In this document: positions 7,399-16,045 of the stretch, in pieces
How positions within the stretch are numbered: position 1 is the first letter of the stretch
Layout of the letters: every line of letters starts with the position of its first letter
Source of the DNA: Candidatus Microgenomates bacterium
Lineage (GTDB): Bacteria; Patescibacteria; Microgenomatia; JADHYG01
NCBI GenBank assembly: GCA_016782545.1
Contig: JADHYG010000001.1
Location: forward strand, 1 to 64,000
Reading direction: 5' to 3'
Length of the DNA: 64,000 nt
Translations under genes and position numbers: made by a program
The notes under the pieces: generated by a model
Databases searched by the model: none
What the model was told of the DNA's origin: nothing
The model's input: the letters and a program-made list of their open reading frames with translations, nothing else

Positions 7399-8408
7399 AT
7401 GAACAATCCAAATTTTAAAAAAACTATCGATTTAACTGTCCAGTTTGTGGTGAAAAATCTATTAAATGGAGTAGCTTAAAATCTCCTTCAGCAAGATACC
7501 GTTGCAAGTATTGCAAAAAGACTTTTACGCCGGGAAAAAGAAACAAACAAAGAAAGTTTTTTAAGCTTTTTGTCAAGTGGATTACAACAGGAGCAACGAT
7601 TGAAGATCTGGTTTTAAATAGCCGTTCTAAAACCTCCACAAGAAACCTACTAAGATGTTTCTACCAGTTTTTAGATAATCCTCCTAATCCTCAAAAACCA
7701 AAAACACCAAAAGAGATTTATCTTAAGATTGATGGTACATATTTTAAAAGATGGGGTTGTGCTTTAGTGTATAAAGCTGGAAAAAGAATCATCTTTTGGG
7801 ACTTTGTCTTGAGAGAAAATCACTTTTCTTATTATTTTAACCTAATTCAAATTATCAAGCTAGAATATATCATTAAGGGAGTCACCAGCGATAGACATGG
7901 CGGCCTTGTCTCAGCCTTGAAATCAATTCTACCGTCCGATATTCCTCACCAGCATTGTTTAGTTCATCTTCAAAGACTCTGTCAATCTCTTTTAACTAAG
8001 AATCCTAAGACAAAAGCAGGAACAGAGCTTTTAGAATTAGTAAGATTTTTAAACAAGATTAACAATCATTACGAGAAAAACATCTGGCTTAAATGGTTTG
8101 AAAGATTGGAAAAAAGATATGAAGATTTAATCAAGGCAAGAACCTATTTCAAAAATGGAGAAGAAAGACTTACATGGTGGTACACCCATAAAAACCTACG
8201 AAGAACTTTCAGAACAATTACAAGATCAAAAGATAATCTTTTTCTTTATCTTGACTATTCAAAACTTCCAAAAGACATCAATGGTCTTGAAGGAGAGTTT
8301 TCCCACCTAAAGACAAAATTAAGCATTCACCGAGGATTAAAAAGAGAAAGAAAAGCAAACTTCGTTAAGTGGTATTTTTACTTTAAATCGATCAGTAAAA
8401 ATGACTAA
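7399..8408 (+). CDS. IS256-superfamily DDE transposase, needs a -1 frameshift
   Basis: ATG 7399 opens MNNPNFKK, then a run of seven A (7417-7423) precedes the main frame, one base back. The main frame runs unbroken to 8408. It contains a zinc finger (CPVCGEKS then CKYCKK), the first catalytic Asp in LKIDGTYFKRW, the second in VTSDRHGGL followed by the family motif HCLVHLQR, and the Glu in NGLEGEFSHLK. About 335 residues result. The A run is either a programmed slippage site or an inactivating one-base loss (eight A would restore the frame). Confidence 0.85.
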
Positions 8409-8436
8409 AAAAACCACATTTTTTGGCAATTATGCC

Positions 8437-8444
8437 AAGAAATG
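8437..8444. repeat. Target site duplication, right copy
   Basis: AAGAAATG repeats 7315-7322 and marks the right IS boundary. Confidence 0.9.
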
Positions 8445-9007
8445 ACTATTTCGCGCCAGGCCCAGCAAGTACAAGATGTCCTCAATTATCTTCAAAAAGA
8501 GCCTCTAGTAGATAAAAATAGGATTGGAATTTTAGTTCAATCAATAGGTGGGCCGTCAGTTATTCAAGCATTGCCCTTGAAGATTTCATCATTAGTTTTT
8601 TTATCGGCTGTTTTTAGTCCTGGGGAAAGTCTTAAAAAAGTTTTGAGTGAAAGAAATGTAAAAATTGACACTCAAGAAATAACGAAAATGCCAAGAAGTG
8701 ATGGCAGTGTAACAGAATTTGGTCCTCAGATTTGGGAAGACTTTAAAAAGCTTAACTTAAAAGGCAAGTTAGAAAAACACGCGAAATTTCCTGTTCTTAT
8801 TCTTCACGGCGCTCTAGATACTAAAGTTTCCACAAAAGACGCCAAACAGTTTTTCAGATTTAGCCAAGGAAAAAAAGAACTGGTCATTTATCCTGAGGGT
8901 GATCATGGGTTTGATGAAGTTTCTAGTCAACTTCGTCAAGAAGTTTTAAGAAAAATTGTCAGTTGGTATACACTATTTCCCAAAAAATCCTAGGGTGTGA
9001 AGCTACT

Positions 9008-9024
9008 TCACCCCTGGGGTGAAT
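9008..9024 (+). terminator. Palindrome TTCACCCCTGGGGTGAA after the hydrolase
   Basis: An 8-bp perfect stem lies 14 bases after the hydrolase stop. No T-run follows, so the terminator role is tentative. Confidence 0.45.
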
Positions 9025-9046
9025 AGAATTGTGGTTTGGTTGAAAA

Positions 9047-9094
9047 TTACGCACACGTTTTGATCCACGGCCGTGGACAGAAACGTGTGCGTAA
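9047..9094. repeat. Hairpin with core CCACGGCCGTGG, copy 2
   Basis: TTACGCACACGTTT (9047-9060) pairs with AAACGTGTGCGTAA (9081-9094) around CCACGGCCGTGG. Stem and loop match 2567-2616 closely. The pair encloses the Nudix to hydrolase accessory block. Confidence 0.75.
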
Positions 9095-9151
9095 AGACTC
9101 AATATTTGATATTAAGATATAATCTGATATTTGAAATATAATAAGAAAATT

Positions 9152-10519
9152 ATGAAACCAGAACCATTTAGAATCAAAATGGTGGAGGAGATTAAGCTTC
9201 CGCCTAAAAAAGACAGAGAAAAAGCGATTAAAAAAGCTGGTTATAATGTTTTTCAACTCAAAGCAAATGATATTTTTATTGATCTTTTGACTGATAGCGG
9301 GACGAGTGCTATGAGCGACAAGCAATGGGCGGCAATGTTAACCACTAAACAATCCTATGCCGGCAGTGACAGTTATTATTTATTAGAGAAAATAGTTAAA
9401 GACCTTTTTGGTTTTAAATTTTTTGTGCCTGTTCATCAGGGTCGAGCCGCCGAACACATTCTTTTTTCTAATATTGTTCAACCCGGTCAGATTATTCCCA
9501 ACAATTCTCATTTTGACACCACTGGCGCAAATATAGAATTTGTTGGCGGCGATCCTCAAGATTTTGTGATTAAAACTGCTTATGATCCCAAAAAAGAAGT
9601 TCCTTTTAAAGGCAATATGGATGTTAAAAAACTTGAGGCTTTTGTGAAAAAAAACAAAAAGAAAATTCCTTTAATCATGTTGACAATCACTAACAATAAA
9701 GTCGGCGGTCAACCTGTTTCAATGGCCAATATTCGAGCCACGAGTCAAATTGCGAAAAAACACAAAATTCTTTTTTTTATTGACGCTTGTCGGTTTGCCG
9801 AGAATGCTTATTTTATTAAAACAAGGGAAAAAGGATATAAAAATAAAACCATTAGAGAAATTGCTCGAGAAATTTTTTCTTATGCTGATGGCTGTACTTT
9901 TTCCGGCAAAAAAGATGCTTTAGTTAATATTGGCGGGATTTTAGCCACTAATAATAAAAAACTTTTTGAAAAAATCAGAAATACTTTAGTGATTAAAGAA
10001 GGCTTTCCTACTTATGGCGGCTTGGCTTGCCGGGAACTCGCCGCCATGGCTCAAGGCCTAAAAGAATCAACCCAAGAAAGCTATCTTGAGTATCGGCATG
10101 GTCAGATAAAACATTTATGGAGCCGGCTTAATCAAGCAGGCATTCCCATTGTTAAACCAGTCGGTGGTCACGCCGCTTACATTGACGGAAAAAAGTTTTT
10201 TGCTCATTTGCCTCAAAATCAATTTCCCTCCCAAACACTGGCCATTGAATTATATCTTGAGGGAGGCATAAGAGGAGTAGAGTTGGGGAGTTCTTGTTTC
10301 GGCAAAATCGATGCTAAAACAGGTAAAATGATCTTGCCAAAATTAGATTTATTAAGACTGGCAATTCCCAGAAGGGTTTATACCAATAGCCATCTGGATT
10401 ATGTGGCTGAAACAGTGATTAGAATTTACAAAAAACGAAAAAAAATTAAAGGTTTAAAAAGAATTTACGCCCCTCCATTACTCGGTCATTTTCTGGCCAA
10501 ATTTGAAAGAATTTCATAA
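9152..10519 (+). CDS. tnaA: Tryptophanase / tyrosine phenol-lyase family enzyme
   Basis: The start resembles E. coli TnaA (KPEPFRIKMVEEIKL), followed by DIFIDLLTDSGTSAMSDKQW. The PLP-binding site is FSGKKDALVNIGG (Lys in the GKKD loop) with the Asp in FFIDACRFAENAYF. Length is 455 residues from ATG 9152, normal for the family; a TTG 21 bases upstream is also in frame but less likely, because TATAAT lies between them. The enzyme splits an aromatic amino acid to pyruvate and ammonia plus indole or phenol. Which of the two activities it has was not resolved by eye. Confidence 0.92.
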   Translation: MKPEPFRIKMVEEIKLPPKKDREKAIKKAGYNVFQLKANDIFIDLLTDSGTSAMSDKQWAAMLTTKQSYAGSDSYYLLEKIVKDLFGFKFFVPVHQGRAAEHILFSNIVQPGQIIPNNSHFDTTGANIEFVGGDPQDFVIKTAYDPKKEVPFKGNMDVKKLEAFVKKNKKKIPLIMLTITNNKVGGQPVSMANIRATSQIAKKHKILFFIDACRFAENAYFIKTREKGYKNKTIREIAREIFSYADGCTFSGKKDALVNIGGILATNNKKLFEKIRNTLVIKEGFPTYGGLACRELAAMAQGLKESTQESYLEYRHGQIKHLWSRLNQAGIPIVKPVGGHAAYIDGKKFFAHLPQNQFPSQTLAIELYLEGGIRGVELGSSCFGKIDAKTGKMILPKLDLLRLAIPRRVYTNSHLDYVAETVIRIYKKRKKIKGLKRIYAPPLLGHFLAKFERIS

Positions 10520-10562
10520 AGTAGTTTTTTAAAAAAAATAATTTTGTGGTATAAATAAACCT

Positions 10563-10835
10563 ATGGAAAAAAAGATCAAAGTTTTAAAGAGGGATGGTTC
10601 TACTGAAAATTTTAATCCAGAGAAAATTGTCCGGGTAGCCACTGCCGCCGGCCTTAAGTCTGATCAGGCGCAGGCATTATCAGTTAAAGTCAATCAATGG
10701 ATTAATGATCTTGATCAAGAAATAGTTTCTTCTTTAAAAATAAGAGACAAGGTTTTGAAAGAACTTAAGAAAGTCAATGATTATGCCGCTAATCTTTATG
10801 AATGGTATGATAAGAATAAGTCATTAGATCACTAG
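10563..10835 (+). CDS. ATP-cone domain protein
   Basis: The 90-residue protein is a single ATP-cone: KVLKRDGSTENFNPEKIVRVATAAGL (about 6-31) is the signature seen in NrdR and at the N-terminus of ribonucleotide reductases. No zinc ribbon or reductase domain is attached. Stand-alone cones may sense ATP/dATP and control a partner. The start follows a TATAAA box at short distance. No reductase gene is nearby in the window. Confidence 0.82.
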   Translation: MEKKIKVLKRDGSTENFNPEKIVRVATAAGLKSDQAQALSVKVNQWINDLDQEIVSSLKIRDKVLKELKKVNDYAANLYEWYDKNKSLDH

Positions 10836-10925
10836 AGCAATTAAATCATTAAAACAAAAGGACAAAAGAACAAAAAAAGTGGTTTGTGATTGGAAATAAG
10901 TGATTAAATAAAACCTTATGTTAGC

Positions 10926-11018
10926 CTTAGGAACAGACAAGCCGCTATCCTACATTTTGAAATCATCAAGAAATTCTCATTGGTGCGGAAGTTGAAAATA
11001 ATTTTAGTTCTTGACATA
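10926..11018 (+). repeat. Degenerate direct repeat, left copy (flanks the AbiE pair)
   Basis: About 90 bases starting CTTAGGAACAGACAAGCC match 12709-12799. In one frame both copies encode RQAAIL-H/Y-FEIIKK, and most differences are silent or conservative in that frame, so this was once coding sequence. The left copy stops soon after the match. The toxin-antitoxin pair lies between the copies. Confidence 0.7.
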
Positions 11019-11038
11019 ATTCACAATTAGCATATAAA
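11011..11038 (+). promoter_or_regulatory. Promoter of the AbiE pair
   Basis: TTGACA (11011-11016), a 16-base spacer and TATAAA (11033-11038) lie 11 bases before the abiEi ATG. Confidence 0.65.
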
Positions 11039-11049
11039 ATGTATTAATT

Positions 11050-11682
11050 ATGAATCAAGTTCAAAACTTAAAAAAATTCAGCGATTTGAGCTATTTTGAC
11101 AAAAATACCCTTTCCCAATTTATCAAGCTTTCTGACAAATCTTTATATGCGGCCATAAATCGCTGGATTAAAAATGGGAAAATTATCCAACTTAAAAAGG
11201 GATTGTATGTGACTGGCGACTATATTGATAAAATGTCTGGAAAACAAGCATATCTTGATTTTATTGCCAACAGATTAAAATTTCCTTCTTATCTAAGCTT
11301 GGAATATGTTTTACAAAAATACAGTGTTTTATCAGAATCTGTATTTTCAATCACTTCAATAACTTTAAAATCAAAGAGGATTTACAGGAACAAACTGGGG
11401 ATTTTTATCTATCGAAGCATCAGAGAAAGTCTTTTTACCGGCTATGCCATTAAAAAAAATAATGGCTTTGAAATAAAAGAGGCCACCAAAGCCAAAGCTT
11501 TATTTGACTATTTATATTTAAAACTTTTTAGAATCAAGTCTCCAGATAAACAACTATTAAATTCTTTCAGGCTAAACCTTGACGAATTTAGCAGTGAAGA
11601 TAAGAGGGAATTCGATGATTACTGTCAATTGTTGGGGATTAAAAAATATAAAAAACTGCCTTTACTGTTGTTTCATCCATGA
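11050..11682 (+). CDS. AbiEi-like antitoxin / winged-helix regulator
   Basis: The 210-residue protein begins with a winged helix (LSQFIKLSDKSLYAAINRWIKNGKIIQLKKGLYV, about 20-53), the typical N-terminus of AbiEi antitoxins. The C-terminal antitoxin domain follows, with the family pattern of a KAKALFDYLYLKL helix near residue 150. Its last four bases overlap the start of the toxin gene (ATGA), the usual type IV arrangement. In known pairs AbiEi represses its own promoter, and a strong promoter lies just upstream here. Confidence 0.85.
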   Translation: MNQVQNLKKFSDLSYFDKNTLSQFIKLSDKSLYAAINRWIKNGKIIQLKKGLYVTGDYIDKMSGKQAYLDFIANRLKFPSYLSLEYVLQKYSVLSESVFSITSITLKSKRIYRNKLGIFIYRSIRESLFTGYAIKKNNGFEIKEATKAKALFDYLYLKLFRIKSPDKQLLNSFRLNLDEFSSEDKREFDDYCQLLGIKKYKKLPLLLFHP

Positions 11683-12698
11683 TTTATCAAGAATTAGAAA
11701 AAATAGTTCAACAGGAACGGTTTAAAAAAACCCATCTATCGTATATTCAGACCTTACTCAAAGAATATCTGCAGGTTTATGTTCTTTATTTTATTTACAC
11801 TTCCAAAAATTATGGCAAAAACCTGATTTTCACAGGAGGAACCTGTCTTCGTCATTTTTATAATTTAGAAAGGCTTTCCGAGGATGTTGACTTTGATTAT
11901 TTAAGAGAATTTGAGAGCCAAGAACTGTTGGATGATTTAAAAGACTTTTTCATAAAAATTCAAAAACATCAGGAAGTTCAAATTTCCCTGAAACAGAAGG
12001 GTGAACAAGTTCTTTTAAAGTTTCCAGTTTTACACCGATTAGGCCTAGCTCAAGCCGACCAGAGCAATCTTTTACACGTCAAAATTGATTTATCTAAAAA
12101 TTCTTCAAAGCATTACTCGATTATTACTACTTCAAAAAGTAAATATGGATTTAATTTTGTGGCCAAACATTATGATCTGCCGGATTTAATGACAGGCAAG
12201 ATCCATGCTATTTTAAAAAGACGGCGTTTGAGGGGAAAAGAAGACAGAGTAAGTGTTAAGGGCAGGGACTATTTTGACCTTTTGTGGTTTGTTAAAAAAG
12301 GAGTCAGACCAAATATAAAAAGACTTTCAGATTTATTGGGACGGGCAGTGATATTAAAGGAAGTAGAAAAAGAATTGGATCAAAAGGTGGAACAAGTCTC
12401 AACCAAGCTAAAAACTGATTTTCAGACAGACCTTATTCCTTTTGTTGTTAATTCTGATATTGTGCCAACTTACGTTGACAATTACCAAGAAGAGTATTTG
12501 CGCTGCAAATCTAACTCGTTTTCAAATATGCTTAGCCTTATGCTGAAATGTGGGAAGTGTGGTAAGAATTTTAGTTCCGGAATAGCAATTTCCGAGGAAA
12601 GTTTTAAGACAACTGAGTTTAAAAACAACACTCATGTTTGTTCTTTTTGTGGATTTAAAAACGTTGTTAATAAGGGAGATTATTCTATTAAGGAGTAA
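11679..12698 (+). CDS. AbiEii-like nucleotidyltransferase toxin with C-terminal zinc ribbon
   Basis: The nucleotidyltransferase core has GGT (53-55) in IFTGGTCLRHF and the metal-binding DVDFD (69-73) after RLSE, as in AbiEii/DUF1814 toxins. The toxin family transfers nucleotides to tRNA or other targets to arrest growth. At 339 residues it is longer than usual. The tail from about 291 holds CGKC and CSFC (291/294 and 321/324), a treble-clef or zinc-ribbon-like module. The gene overlaps abiEi by four bases. Confidence 0.83.
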   Translation: MIYQELEKIVQQERFKKTHLSYIQTLLKEYLQVYVLYFIYTSKNYGKNLIFTGGTCLRHFYNLERLSEDVDFDYLREFESQELLDDLKDFFIKIQKHQEVQISLKQKGEQVLLKFPVLHRLGLAQADQSNLLHVKIDLSKNSSKHYSIITTSKSKYGFNFVAKHYDLPDLMTGKIHAILKRRRLRGKEDRVSVKGRDYFDLLWFVKKGVRPNIKRLSDLLGRAVILKEVEKELDQKVEQVSTKLKTDFQTDLIPFVVNSDIVPTYVDNYQEEYLRCKSNSFSNMLSLMLKCGKCGKNFSSGIAISEESFKTTEFKNNTHVCSFCGFKNVVNKGDYSIKE

Positions 12699-12708
12699 TG
12701 ATGCTGTC

Positions 12709-12855
12709 ACTAGGGACAGACAAGCCGCTATCCTATATTTTGAAATCATTAAGAAATTACCACTGGTCAAAAAAGCGAGGATAATTGTTGAAAGAGATAA
12801 GTTTGGCCAAATCTTAGCTTCAAAAGTGCCTCAAATCAATTACTCGCCACTGTAG
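12709..12855 (+). pseudogene. Coding remnant sharing the RQAAILYFEIIKK segment
   Basis: The frame reads DAVTRDRQAAILYFEIIKK and continues to a stop at 12855, but a start in the same frame only exists inside the upstream toxin gene (12634). The first 90 bases duplicate 10926-11018. It looks like the 3' end of a gene displaced by the AbiE cassette. I do not recognise the family. Confidence 0.45.
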
Positions 12856-12907
12856 TTTCTATCTAATTTTCTTGTAAAAAATGTTGAAATGATGTAACTT
12901 AAAATTG

Positions 12908-14065
12908 ATGGGAAAAATTTGTCATTATGTTGTTTGCTTTGTTGAATTTTTAAACAAACTCAAAAAACCAATCTTCAAAATAATTTATCGGTTATTGGGG
13001 AGGAAATATCTGTCAGAAACTGGCAAAACAGTCCAGAAGCAGCCTTTTGTTTCTCCTGTCTTGAAAAAAATTAGAGGAAATCCAATTCTAAAACCAATTA
13101 TTGATCATTTTTGGGAGTCTAAACTCGTCTTTAATCCAGCGGCTGTCTATGAAGGTGGGAAAGTTCATCTTGTTTACAGGGCGGTGGGCGACAGTGATAT
13201 TTCAGTTTTCGGATATGCTTCAAGCAAGGACGGAGTTCATATAGACCAGAGGCTGAAAGAACCAATTTACATTCCTAGAGAACCGTTTGAAACAAATTCC
13301 CAAGCTCCACGGGTTTGTTCTCCTATTTACATTTCTGGAGGGGGTTGTGGTGGATGTGAGGATCCTAAAATAAGCAAAGTTGAGGATAGATTTTACATGA
13401 CCTATGTGGCTTGGAATGGAAGCAATTTGCCTCGGGTGGCCTTGACTTCAATTTCAGTCAATGATTTTCTCAATCATCAATGGGATTGGGAGCGGCCAGT
13501 GTTAATTTCTCCGCCAGGCGTGGTTGCTAAAAGCTGTGTTATCTTTTCGGAAAAAATTAATGATCAGTATGCGATCTTTTATCGGATTTTTCCCAATATC
13601 GTGATCGATTTTGTCGACGATTTGAATTTTGACGGCAAAACCAAATGGCTAAAGAGAAAGTTTGTCATCGGGACAAGAAAAAAGATGTGGGATAGCCGAA
13701 AAGTTTCCGCCGGCGCTCCTCCCATCAAAACAAAAGACGGCTGGTTGCTGATTTATCATGCCGTTGGAGATGAGGATTCCTCCCGATATAAAATCGGGGC
13801 CATGCTTTTGGATTTAAAAAACCCCGCGCAGGTTTTGCACAGAAGCAAAAATCCAATTTTAGAACCCACTGAACGATATGAAAATGAAGGTCACAAGTCT
13901 GGTATTGTCTATCCATCTGGAGCCGCCGTCATTAAAGACCGACTATTAGTCTATTATGGTGGGGCGGATACGGTTGCTTGTGCGGCCACGGCAAATTTGA
14001 GTCAATTTTTAGATCAATTAAAATATTCTGAAGTAGCAAAACTAAAGCCAACAATGGTTTCTTAA
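12908..14065 (+). CDS. GH130-family glycoside phosphorylase/hydrolase
   Basis: The protein has the five-bladed propeller signature of GH130: VFNPAAVYEGGKVHLVYRAVG (about 75-95), the general-acid motif GCEDPKISK, KMWDSRKVSAGAPPIKTKDGWLLIYHAVG and the closing YYGGADTVACAATANL. GH130 enzymes phosphorolyse beta-1,4 or beta-1,2 mannosides. ATG 12908 is preferred over the adjacent TTG. An N-terminal stretch of about 55 residues with a hydrophobic segment precedes the propeller. Seven bases separate it from the next gene, a double GH130. Confidence 0.87.
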   Translation: MGKICHYVVCFVEFLNKLKKPIFKIIYRLLGRKYLSETGKTVQKQPFVSPVLKKIRGNPILKPIIDHFWESKLVFNPAAVYEGGKVHLVYRAVGDSDISVFGYASSKDGVHIDQRLKEPIYIPREPFETNSQAPRVCSPIYISGGGCGGCEDPKISKVEDRFYMTYVAWNGSNLPRVALTSISVNDFLNHQWDWERPVLISPPGVVAKSCVIFSEKINDQYAIFYRIFPNIVIDFVDDLNFDGKTKWLKRKFVIGTRKKMWDSRKVSAGAPPIKTKDGWLLIYHAVGDEDSSRYKIGAMLLDLKNPAQVLHRSKNPILEPTERYENEGHKSGIVYPSGAAVIKDRLLVYYGGADTVACAATANLSQFLDQLKYSEVAKLKPTMVS

Positions 14066-14072
14066 AAAAAAT

Positions 14073-16007
14073 ATGGTTAATGTTAAACGGCATCCTAAAA
14101 ATCCAATCCTTACTCCTGATGAAGAAAAAAGTTGGGAGGCAATGGCGGCATTCAACGGCTGTGTCATTAAAGAAGAGAATAAATTTCACTTTGTTTATCG
14201 GGCGATTTCTTCTTCACAACACTATTTTGGTCGGGACATCGAGTTGTCTTCAATCGGGCAGGCGGTTAGTAATAATGGCGTCGATTTTAAAAATCGTTAC
14301 CTCTTTATTAGCCCTGAATATCAATGGGAGCAGTTTGGCTGCGAAGATCCGAGAGTAACCAAGCTGAATGATAAATTTTTTATTTTTTACACGGCGCTTG
14401 GTGATTATCCGCCTTCACCAGCGGGGATTAAAATTGGCCTGGCGATCACTAAAGATTTCAGAGAAATAGAGGCGAAACATCAAGTGACTCACTTTAACTC
14501 AAAGGCGATGGCCCTTTTTCCAGAAAAAATAAATGGGAAAATCGCGGCTGTTTTAACCGCTAACACCGACCACCCACCGGCAAAAATTGCTCTTGCCTTC
14601 TTTGATAATGAAGCCCAAATTTGGTCAAAGGAATATTGGGACAACTGGCTGCCTTTTCTTGATCGATACACGATACCACTGCAAAGAGAAGCAGATGATC
14701 ATCTTGAAGTCGGTGCTCCGCCGCTCAAAACAGAAAGAGGCTGGTTATTGATTTATGCCTACATCAGGAATTACCGAACACCGCCGGTCACTTTTGGAAT
14801 AGAGGCGGTGTTGTTAGATTTAAAAAATCCCTTAAAAATAGTTGGCAGAACCAAAGAACCTCTTTTGGTTCCAAAAGAAGAGTATGAATTATACGGTAAA
14901 GTCCCCAATGTCATTTTTCCCTCCGGTGCTCTGATCCAAGATGGAGAGCTTAATATCTATTATGGTGCCGCTGATACGACTTGTTGTCTGGCGACCCTAA
15001 GTTTGGAAGATCTGATGGCAGCAATGCTTTCTCAAAAAGAAATTAGAGTTAAAGGCAAAAAGTTTCATTATCCAAAGTTTGAGAAATATCAGGGCAATCC
15101 TATTATCAAGCCCAATTCAGAGCATGATTGGGAATCTAAATATACTTTTAATCCAGCGGCGGTTTATGAGGCCGGGAAAGTCCACCTTGTTTATCGAGCC
15201 ATGGGTGATAGAGAAACTTCGGTCTTGGGATATGCTTCAAGTTCAGACGGTTTTCAGATTAACGAACGTTTAACCAGGCCAATCTACAAACCCAGAGAGG
15301 ATTTTGAAAAAAAAGTCCAGCCAGGATACTCTGGTTGTGAAGATCCAAGAATTACTAAAATTGGCAATGAATTTTATATGTGTTATACCGCTTTTGATGG
15401 AAAAAATCCCACCGAGGTTATTTTAACTTCAATCGAAGTGGCTGATTTTTTAAACAAGAAGTGGAATTGGACAAGGCCAATAGTGATTTCTGCTCTGGGT
15501 CGAAGCGATAAAAATGCTTGTGTGATGCCAGAAAGGATAAGGGGTAAATATGTATTTTTTCACAGAATAGGCGGCTGTATTTGGATTGATTTTGTTGATG
15601 ATTTGAGTTTTAGCGACCATCGTTGTTTGGGGGGTAAAATGATCCTCTGTCCCACGCCTAAAAAATGGGACAGCAAAAAAATTGGCATTGGTGCTCCTCC
15701 GGTCAAAACTCAAGCCGGTTGGCTTTTGATTTACCATGGACTTTCTAACGATGATGATAAATATCGGCTGGGAGCTGTTTTGCTAGACTTAGAGAGCCCT
15801 GATAAGGTTTTAAGCAAACTAGATTATCCCATTCTTGAGCCTGAAGCTGACTATGAAAATCAAGGCTTAAGACCAGGAACTGTCTTTGCCTGTGGGGCAG
15901 TAGTGATTAAGGAGAGACTATTTGTTTATTATGGAGCCGCCGATCAGGTAGTTTGCGTTGCTTCTGTAAATTTAAATAAGTTGATAAACTGTTTTAGAGA
16001 AAAGTAA
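14073..16007 (+). CDS. Double-domain GH130 protein
   Basis: The 644-residue protein contains two complete GH130 propellers. The first (about 1-310) has FGCEDPRVTK and LEVGAPPLKTERGWLLIYAY. The second (about 330-640) has SGCEDPRITK and GIGAPPVKTQAGWLLIYHG. Each ends with a YYGAAD motif. The second half is much closer to the protein of the preceding gene than to the first half (FNPAAVYEAGKVHLVYRAMG against FNPAAVYEGGKVHLVYRAVG). It probably handles mannose-containing glycans in the cytoplasm with its neighbour; no signal peptide is seen. Confidence 0.87.
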   Translation: MVNVKRHPKNPILTPDEEKSWEAMAAFNGCVIKEENKFHFVYRAISSSQHYFGRDIELSSIGQAVSNNGVDFKNRYLFISPEYQWEQFGCEDPRVTKLNDKFFIFYTALGDYPPSPAGIKIGLAITKDFREIEAKHQVTHFNSKAMALFPEKINGKIAAVLTANTDHPPAKIALAFFDNEAQIWSKEYWDNWLPFLDRYTIPLQREADDHLEVGAPPLKTERGWLLIYAYIRNYRTPPVTFGIEAVLLDLKNPLKIVGRTKEPLLVPKEEYELYGKVPNVIFPSGALIQDGELNIYYGAADTTCCLATLSLEDLMAAMLSQKEIRVKGKKFHYPKFEKYQGNPIIKPNSEHDWESKYTFNPAAVYEAGKVHLVYRAMGDRETSVLGYASSSDGFQINERLTRPIYKPREDFEKKVQPGYSGCEDPRITKIGNEFYMCYTAFDGKNPTEVILTSIEVADFLNKKWNWTRPIVISALGRSDKNACVMPERIRGKYVFFHRIGGCIWIDFVDDLSFSDHRCLGGKMILCPTPKKWDSKKIGIGAPPVKTQAGWLLIYHGLSNDDDKYRLGAVLLDLESPDKVLSKLDYPILEPEADYENQGLRPGTVFACGAVVIKERLFVYYGAADQVVCVASVNLNKLINCFREK

Positions 16008-16045
16008 ATAATGATGATTTCAAGCTTATGCTATAATTATTTCCT

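Larger units (their letters stand above)
7323..8436 (+). mobile_element. Insertion sequence, IS256-superfamily (IS1249-like), 1114 bp
   Basis: The left end GGCATAATTGCCACTTTATG matches the reverse complement of the right end, GGCATAATTGCCAAAAAATG: the first 13 bases are identical and ATGTGG is shared further in. The element is flanked by the 8-base duplication AAGAAATG. It carries one transposase gene with its own leaderless promoter and lies in the same orientation as the broken hydrolase gene. The clean target duplication and intact flanking frame point to a recent insertion. Confidence 0.93.
7035..8993 (+). pseudogene. Alpha/beta hydrolase gene split by an insertion sequence
   Basis: The two halves (7035-7322 and 8445-8993) join in frame if the IS and one 8-base target copy are removed, giving GDFKEM followed by TISRQAQQVQDVL. 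The 5' half has the oxyanion-side strand AVLMVPGLAMDLHEW. The 3' half has the nucleophile elbow ILVQSIGGP, the acid in LHGALDTKVS and the His in GDHGF. The result is a serine hydrolase (dienelactone hydrolase/esterase type) of about 278 residues. As it stands the gene is broken. The 5' half also contains a GC-rich palindromic repeat in frame (7108-7160). Confidence 0.85.

Noticed and set aside
10921..10998. Short ORF MLALGTDKPLSYILK and its counterpart at 12700
   Set aside because: Differences between the two copies are more conservative in the RQAAIL frame, so that frame is the former coding one.
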